DNA from: Dehalococcoidia bacterium
Lineage (GTDB): Bacteria > Chloroflexota > Dehalococcoidia > Lucifugimonadales > Lucifugimonadaceae
NCBI GenBank assembly: GCA_009693115.1
Contig: SHXW01000003.1
Coordinates: 29,964-93,963, forward strand
Direction of reading: 5' to 3'
Length of the DNA stretch: 64,000 nucleotides
The notes under the pieces were generated by a model, which had not been told where the DNA came from, made no database searches, and saw only the letters and a program-made list of their open reading frames with translations. Shown piece by piece: positions 59,753 through 64,000 of this stretch. The position numbers were made by a program, and so were the translations under genes. How positions within the stretch are numbered: the first letter of the stretch is position 1; each line of letters opens with the position of its first letter.

Positions 59753-59777
59753 ATCCTCTCCCGCCGGGAGAGGGGAT
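59753..59777. repeat. Dispersed GC-rich palindrome abutting the hisS start
   Basis: Inverted repeat with arms ATCCTCTCCCG and CGGGAGAGGGGAT. Its right arm holds the purine-rich GAGAGGGG that ends about 10 bases before the hisS ATG, so folding would hide the likely ribosome-binding site. Confidence 0.65.
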
Positions 59778-59785
59778 GAGAGCCA

Positions 59786-61075
59786 ATGGCCTTCAATGCT
59801 CCGCGTGGCACTGCTGACATCCTTCCGGACGAACAGCCCCACTGGGAACTCATCCGCCGCACCGCGGCAAGCGTCGCTGAGCGCTTCGGCTACCGGCGCA
59901 TAGACACCCCGGCCTTCGAAGACACATCCCTCTTCAAGCGCGGCGTTGGCGAAGAGACCGACGTCGTCCAAAAGGAGATGTACACCTTCGAGGACCTGGG
60001 AGGCGATTCCCTGACGCTGCGCCCCGAGGGCACCGCGCCCGTATGCCGGGCATATATCGAGCACGGCATGGCGAGCTGGCCGAAGCCGGTGCGCCTCTAT
60101 TACGTGGAGCCGATGTTCCGCTACGAACGCCCACAGGCCGGCCGCTTCCGCCAGTTCCACCAGTTTGGCGTCGAAGCCTTTGGCGACACATCCCCCCAGG
60201 TGGACGTGGAAGTGATCGAGCTGGGCTGGTTGTTCCTCAGGGAACTCGGCCTCAAAGGGCTTTCCCTGCGCGTCAACTCCATCGGAGATTCCATTGACCG
60301 CCCGCGCCACCTGCAGGCGTTGCGAGCCTACTACGCGCAGCACGCAGACGAACTCCCGAAGGTGGACAGGGACAGGCTGCAAAGGTCACCGCTGCGCCTC
60401 CTCGACTCGAAGGAGCCTGAAAGCCAGGCGCTCGCCGAAAGGGCGCCAAGGTCGGTTGACTATCTGAGCGACGCCAACCGCGTCCGGTGGGACCAGACGC
60501 TACGCCTGCTGGACAGCCTCAAGTCCGTATATCCCGAAATGGACTACGCAGTAGACCACCGCCTCGTGCGAGGCTTCGACTACTACACGCACACAGTATT
60601 CGAGATCGAACCTTCCGGCGCACAAGGCCAGAGCACACTTCTCGGCGGGGGCCGCTATGACGGCCTGATGGAGGCCCTTGGCGGCCAGCCTACGCCGGGG
60701 ACCGGCTTCGCAGCAGGGCTGGAACGCCTCGTGCTGAACCTGCGGAAGCAAACACCAGCCGAGTCTTCGGGGACAGGCGTGCAGGTCGTGGCGGTCGCGC
60801 TCGGTGACGCCGCGTCGCAGAAGGTTGTCGAGATTGCCGCCGCCCTCCGGGCAAGAGGTGTTGCCACCGTCATCGCTCCTTCAGGACGGCCCATGAGGGA
60901 CCAGCTCCGTTTTGCCAATAGCCTTTCAGCCAAGTACGCATTGATCGTCGGGCAAAAGGAGATTGAGCGCGGGGTAGCCACTCTAAAGCTCATGGACGCA
61001 GAAGGCGGACAGTCAGAGATTGGCCTTGATGTCCACGCCGTGCTGGCGGCAATAGGGCAGCGCGCCGCGCATTAG
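59786..61075 (+). CDS. hisS: Histidine-tRNA ligase
   Basis: A 429-residue class II synthetase. Motif 1 near 'DILPDEQPHWELIRRTAASVAERFGYRRIDTPAFEDTSLF', motif 2 'SLTLRPEGTAPVCRAYIEHG...VRLYYVEPMFRYERPQAGRFRQFHQFGVEAFG', the histidine-specific 'LVRGFDYYTHTVFEI' and 'LLGGGRYDGLMEALGG', and the C-terminal anticodon-binding domain (from about 330). It charges tRNA-His. Start ATG 59786. No T-box leader is visible upstream. Confidence 0.97.
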   Translation: MAFNAPRGTADILPDEQPHWELIRRTAASVAERFGYRRIDTPAFEDTSLFKRGVGEETDVVQKEMYTFEDLGGDSLTLRPEGTAPVCRAYIEHGMASWPKPVRLYYVEPMFRYERPQAGRFRQFHQFGVEAFGDTSPQVDVEVIELGWLFLRELGLKGLSLRVNSIGDSIDRPRHLQALRAYYAQHADELPKVDRDRLQRSPLRLLDSKEPESQALAERAPRSVDYLSDANRVRWDQTLRLLDSLKSVYPEMDYAVDHRLVRGFDYYTHTVFEIEPSGAQGQSTLLGGGRYDGLMEALGGQPTPGTGFAAGLERLVLNLRKQTPAESSGTGVQVVAVALGDAASQKVVEIAAALRARGVATVIAPSGRPMRDQLRFANSLSAKYALIVGQKEIERGVATLKLMDAEGGQSEIGLDVHAVLAAIGQRAAH

Positions 61076-61525
61076 CAGCCGCAACCGTCTCCCCGAGCGG
61101 ATCAATTCCCAGTTCACGATGATGGCGCGCTGGTTTTCCAGGCCGTGCTGCAGGCCGCAACTGCGTTCCACGGGGGATTCATTCCCGCCCCGCCAGCAGT
61201 TCAACATGCCTTACTCCGCCTCCCACATCTCCTGCCGGAAAATACGCCCCAATCTCCCCGGCTCCGCTGTGAGCATCAACCCGGCGCAACCAGACCGGAG
61301 ATGAGGGCGCTTCCCCAAATCCGGTTTCGATACCCCCTCACCCGCGCCATCTTCAGACCCAAGGGGCAGCAGACACCGGGGCGTCCGTGATGGCGGCTTC
61401 ACCATCTGACAACTCATGCTGATACAAGTTGCCGCTTACAACATGGACTGGAAACCACCTTTAAACGAACACCCCCTCCAAAACGGAGGGGGTGTTCGTT
61501 CTATTCGTCTTAGTCCGAGGTCAGG
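61076..61525. other. Intergenic region, 450 bp, convergent
   Basis: Between hisS and the large surface-protein gene, which converge. Short frames have no protein character. A strong terminator lies at 61464-61500; the rest shows nothing I can name. Confidence 0.6.
61464..61500 (-). terminator. Strong terminator of the surface-protein gene
   Basis: A 16-bp perfect stem (AACGAACACCCCCTCC and complement) with a 5-base loop, 25 bases after the stop of the surface-protein gene, with TTTAAA beginning at its foot on the minus strand. Confidence 0.85.
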
Positions 61526-64000
61526 TTACGGCGTGATCGCCGGAACCGTACCGTCGTTGTTCGGGACGATGTAGACCCAGAGACCGTCACCAGTCACAAC
61601 CTGAGCGTTGCCAGCCACTTCGATGAAGGCAAGCGTCGTCGAGTTGTACTTGTAGACACGAGTCTCAACGGGGCCGGACAGGTAGTCAGCCAGTGTGACC
61701 GCCGTGCCACCGGCACCATCCACGTCGCCGCGCAGCAAACCTGCGCCGGAAGCGTTCTGTGTCTGTGACCGGTCAGGGTCGGTGACGCCGATCAGGTTCC
61801 AACCCTTGGCCACCATGATCGAGATCACAGCAGGCGGCGAACCCGCACCCGGCTCCACAGGACCAACAAGCGAAACCTTAGCGGCCTCGAAGTTGTTCGT
61901 GTGGATCCAGTAACCGCGACCCGCCCTTAGTGTGTTCAGCGGGGTCTCGGTCGTGCTTGTCCACTTCTTGCTCACAGCGTCACGAGTTGCGATGCGCCAC
62001 GGGTTGGCGCTGGCCGTCGCGTCGTACGCCACGACCTGGTCAACTGAGCTGTTCGTCAGGACAGTGCTGATGTCAGGGTCAACCGGGTCCGACGGCAGGG
62101 ACACGAGGTTCCAGCCAGCGAACAAAGCCAGGTCAAAGGTCTTGCGGTCCGCGACCGTGAACGAGAAGGTAACGGCGGTTGCGTTGGTGTTCGCCGCGGC
62201 GTCCTTCACCTTGCCGATCGGGATCGTCACCGTGTGCGAGGCATTGGTCAGGTCCGTCCCCGGCACGATGAAGTACTTCTTGTTACCAGTGGATGCGACC
62301 AGGCTGGCCGTCACGTCAACGGAGTCCAGCGTGATCTCGCTGATCGTCACTGTTGAGGCATCTGCGCCGAAGTCCACCGTGATGAACGGCTTCTTCATGG
62401 TCGTTGTGGCGGCATTAGCCGGCGTGAATACCGCTGCAGCCAGGGTCGTGTCCAGCTTGAAGCTCTTCACCGCAGCGGAACCGGAGGTGGCGATGTTGCC
62501 GTTCGGGTCTGTGGCAACCACCTTCAGAGCCTTGCTGCCGTCAGCACCTGTGGCCGGGACCGAATACGTGAACACGTTCCCGCCAATCGCCAGGGAGGCC
62601 GCCGGGGCGATAAGCTGCGCGCCGTCCAGAATGAATGTCTCAACTGTCGGCGTGACGCTCACGCTCTCGTCGGTCGTGATGGTCGCGATGATGGTGCTCT
62701 TCGTGAGTTGGGCAGCGCCCTCGGATCCAGTGCCAACGCCTGTGCCGCTGGCGAGGGTTACCGTCACTACCGGCGGCAAACCATCCGGAGCAGCAACGGA
62801 ACCGGCTGTCGCCGAGTTTCCGGCGCTGTCCGTAACCGCGCCGGTCAGCGTGACCACTGCAGTGGCGTTGGACGGGATGGTCGTACCCAGCGTCAGGTAA
62901 ACGACAGCCCCGCTTACAGTCACCGAGGACGGCACGTGCGTGCCACCCGGCGTCAACACTACCGAGAAGTCACCAACGTCCACGCCTGAAACTGAGTCGT
63001 TGAAGGTCACCTTGACGTTGGCGCTGCTGGTCTTGGACGTTGAGTCAACCTTGGTGGTCGTGTCGTACACCTTGCCGGTGGCGTTTGCACAAGCCGTGCC
63101 CCCGTTCGGGGTCGTCGGCGAGCAGCCGTTAGCGTTGCTAGTGAATGCCGGCTCCACCCTGTCAATCTTGACCATGTGCGACTGGAAGCCGCCTGTCACC
63201 GGCGTGCCGGCTGTCAGCGATGTCAGGTCAGAGTCGCTGAAGCCGATGTTGCCCGCGAGGTCGGACACCCGAACCTGCCAGTCAACCTTGTTGTCGGGCA
63301 GGACGATACCCGCGGTCGGCAGGAACGCCGGCGGCTGGTGGCTGAACGAGAACGATGCGTTTCCGTCAGCCACGGTACCCATGGTCACTGTCTCCGCCAC
63401 GTTACCCGAACCCTGGACTGCACCTGCAGCTGACAGGATCACAGCGGCGTTGGCGGCATCATCCACCTTGTCTATGGCGAGCACGAAGCTGTTCGCCGGG
63501 CCGGTGCTGACCGAACTCACGGTCTGTTGCACAAGCTTGAGGCCGGCGCCTGTCTCACTCACGGTGCCGGAGAAGAACGGCTGCCGGTCACGGGTTGCCA
63601 AGCTGTTCGCCGGGCCGGTGATGGAGACTGTAGGCGCTGATGTGTCCACAAGGACTGAGACGGTGCGCGTCGTGCCGCCGTCGCTGTACTCGATGGTCAC
63701 AGGGCCTGCGTTCACCCGGATTGTCGCCAGCGCGTCTCCGCCGGCGGTCGAGCTGGCCTCGGCGTTGCCCGCGAGGTTCTCAACGAGGTTGATGTAGCCT
63801 ACGAACCTGCCCGTGTTCAGGCCGGTCTCAAGTCCCACGACGATCTGACCGGTAGTGTTCACGTCAGTCTTGACGCGGATACAGCCAGCCGCGAACGCGG
63901 CGCAGCTAGCCGTCGCGGTGGTCGTGTTGACCGCGCTGGTCGGGTACGTCACGTAAACAGCCGTCACATCGCTGCCGGATGAGATGTTGGACGTAACTCT
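61526..64000 (-). CDS. Large surface protein with Ig-like repeats, N-terminus outside window
   Basis: At least 824 residues; the frame is open to the right edge, so the signal peptide and first domains are missing. The visible part is Thr/Ser/Val/Ala-rich with serial beta-sandwich domains, seen from linkers such as 'LVDTSAPTVSITGPANS', 'VRVSDLAGNIGFSDSDL', 'VKVTFNDSVSGVDVGDFSV', 'VVTLTGAVTDSAGNSATAG' and 'LTNASHTVTIPIGKVKDAAANTNATAVTFSFTV'. The end holds two modules with 'GWNLVSLP' and 'KGWNLIGV', plus 'GRGYWIHTN' and 'GDGLWVYI', a type frequent at the ends of Chloroflexota surface proteins. It has no LPxTG motif. It may be a cell-surface or S-layer-associated adhesin. Confidence 0.8.
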   Translation of the reverse strand, partial: RVTSNISSGSDVTAVYVTYPTSAVNTTTATASCAAFAAGCIRVKTDVNTTGQIVVGLETGLNTGRFVGYINLVENLAGNAEASSTAGGDALATIRVNAGPVTIEYSDGGTTRTVSVLVDTSAPTVSITGPANSLATRDRQPFFSGTVSETGAGLKLVQQTVSSVSTGPANSFVLAIDKVDDAANAAVILSAAGAVQGSGNVAETVTMGTVADGNASFSFSHQPPAFLPTAGIVLPDNKVDWQVRVSDLAGNIGFSDSDLTSLTAGTPVTGGFQSHMVKIDRVEPAFTSNANGCSPTTPNGGTACANATGKVYDTTTKVDSTSKTSSANVKVTFNDSVSGVDVGDFSVVLTPGGTHVPSSVTVSGAVVYLTLGTTIPSNATAVVTLTGAVTDSAGNSATAGSVAAPDGLPPVVTVTLASGTGVGTGSEGAAQLTKSTIIATITTDESVSVTPTVETFILDGAQLIAPAASLAIGGNVFTYSVPATGADGSKALKVVATDPNGNIATSGSAAVKSFKLDTTLAAAVFTPANAATTTMKKPFITVDFGADASTVTISEITLDSVDVTASLVASTGNKKYFIVPGTDLTNASHTVTIPIGKVKDAAANTNATAVTFSFTVADRKTFDLALFAGWNLVSLPSDPVDPDISTVLTNSSVDQVVAYDATASANPWRIATRDAVSKKWTSTTETPLNTLRAGRGYWIHTNNFEAAKVSLVGPVEPGAGSPPAVISIMVAKGWNLIGVTDPDRSQTQNASGAGLLRGDVDGAGGTAVTLADYLSGPVETRVYKYNSTTLAFIEVAGNAQVVTGDGLWVYIVPNNDGTVPAITP

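Noticed and set aside
59602..59785. T-box leader ahead of hisS
   Set aside because: The conserved T-box sequence and antiterminator are not visible.

Overview
High-GC bacterial chromosome segment, about 64 kb, almost fully coding, with one tRNA gene and no phage, transposase, integrase or CRISPR array. The protein mix points to Chloroflexota, most likely a Dehalococcoidia or SAR202-type lineage: alanine/threonine-rich linkers behind lipoprotein signals, two enolase-superfamily proteins each beside an MFS transporter, decaprenyl-phosphate phosphoribosyltransferase, GuaB3-type IMPDH-like protein, and a surface protein with 'GWNLV' modules. This placement is an inference from protein character and needs a marker-gene tree.

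Layout. 1-2.3 kb: end of a thermonuclease-like gene, a degenerate BY-kinase-like protein, a thioredoxin-reductase-like enzyme and a Trm112-like zinc protein. 2.4-8.1 kb: a DNA-damage mutagenesis locus, imuB, a DUF6504-like small gene and dnaE2 on the minus strand, divergent from an SRAP/HMCES (YedK) gene, with GAAC-type LexA-like motifs in the shared promoter region. 8.2-8.4 kb: tRNA-Pro(CGG). 8.4-14.6 kb: a 2-hydroxyacid dehydrogenase, then thrB-lysC-GT2-DPM synthase, then a TPR protein. 14.7-18.4 kb: class III aminotransferase, sirtuin and recF on the minus strand. 18.9-22.6 kb: aldo/keto reductase, ThiS, MFS exporter, cupredoxin-like lipoprotein. 22.9-27.1 kb: peptide/nickel-type ABC importer (binding protein, two permeases, no ATPase). 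27.7-39.4 kb: catabolic and transport genes (two enolase-family/MFS pairs, inositol-phosphatase-like protein, HtpX, an amidotransferase-fold protein without its Cys nucleophile, penicillin acylase).

39.4-46.3 kb: a truncated-looking FG-GAP/LPxTG surface gene, a bacterial PH-domain membrane protein, a second 2-hydroxyacid dehydrogenase, a CNNM/CorC protein, tilS and nicotinate phosphoribosyltransferase. 46.5-52.8 kb: GT2, purH, purM, purF, tlyA. 53-61 kb: UbiA-type DPPR synthase, surE, panC-panB, P1-family peptidase, guaB3-like gene, hisS. 61.5 kb to the end: a large Ig-like surface protein that runs off the window.

What stands out: the compact SOS locus with its candidate operators; purF with no ATG/GTG/TTG upstream of its conserved N-terminus; several proteins that keep a fold but lack catalytic or ligand residues; tandem or direct duplications sitting on the 3' ends of four genes; and a dispersed GC-rich palindrome in many intergenic gaps. 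I found no clearly new multi-gene system; the best candidates for follow-up are the SOS locus and the degenerate enzymes.
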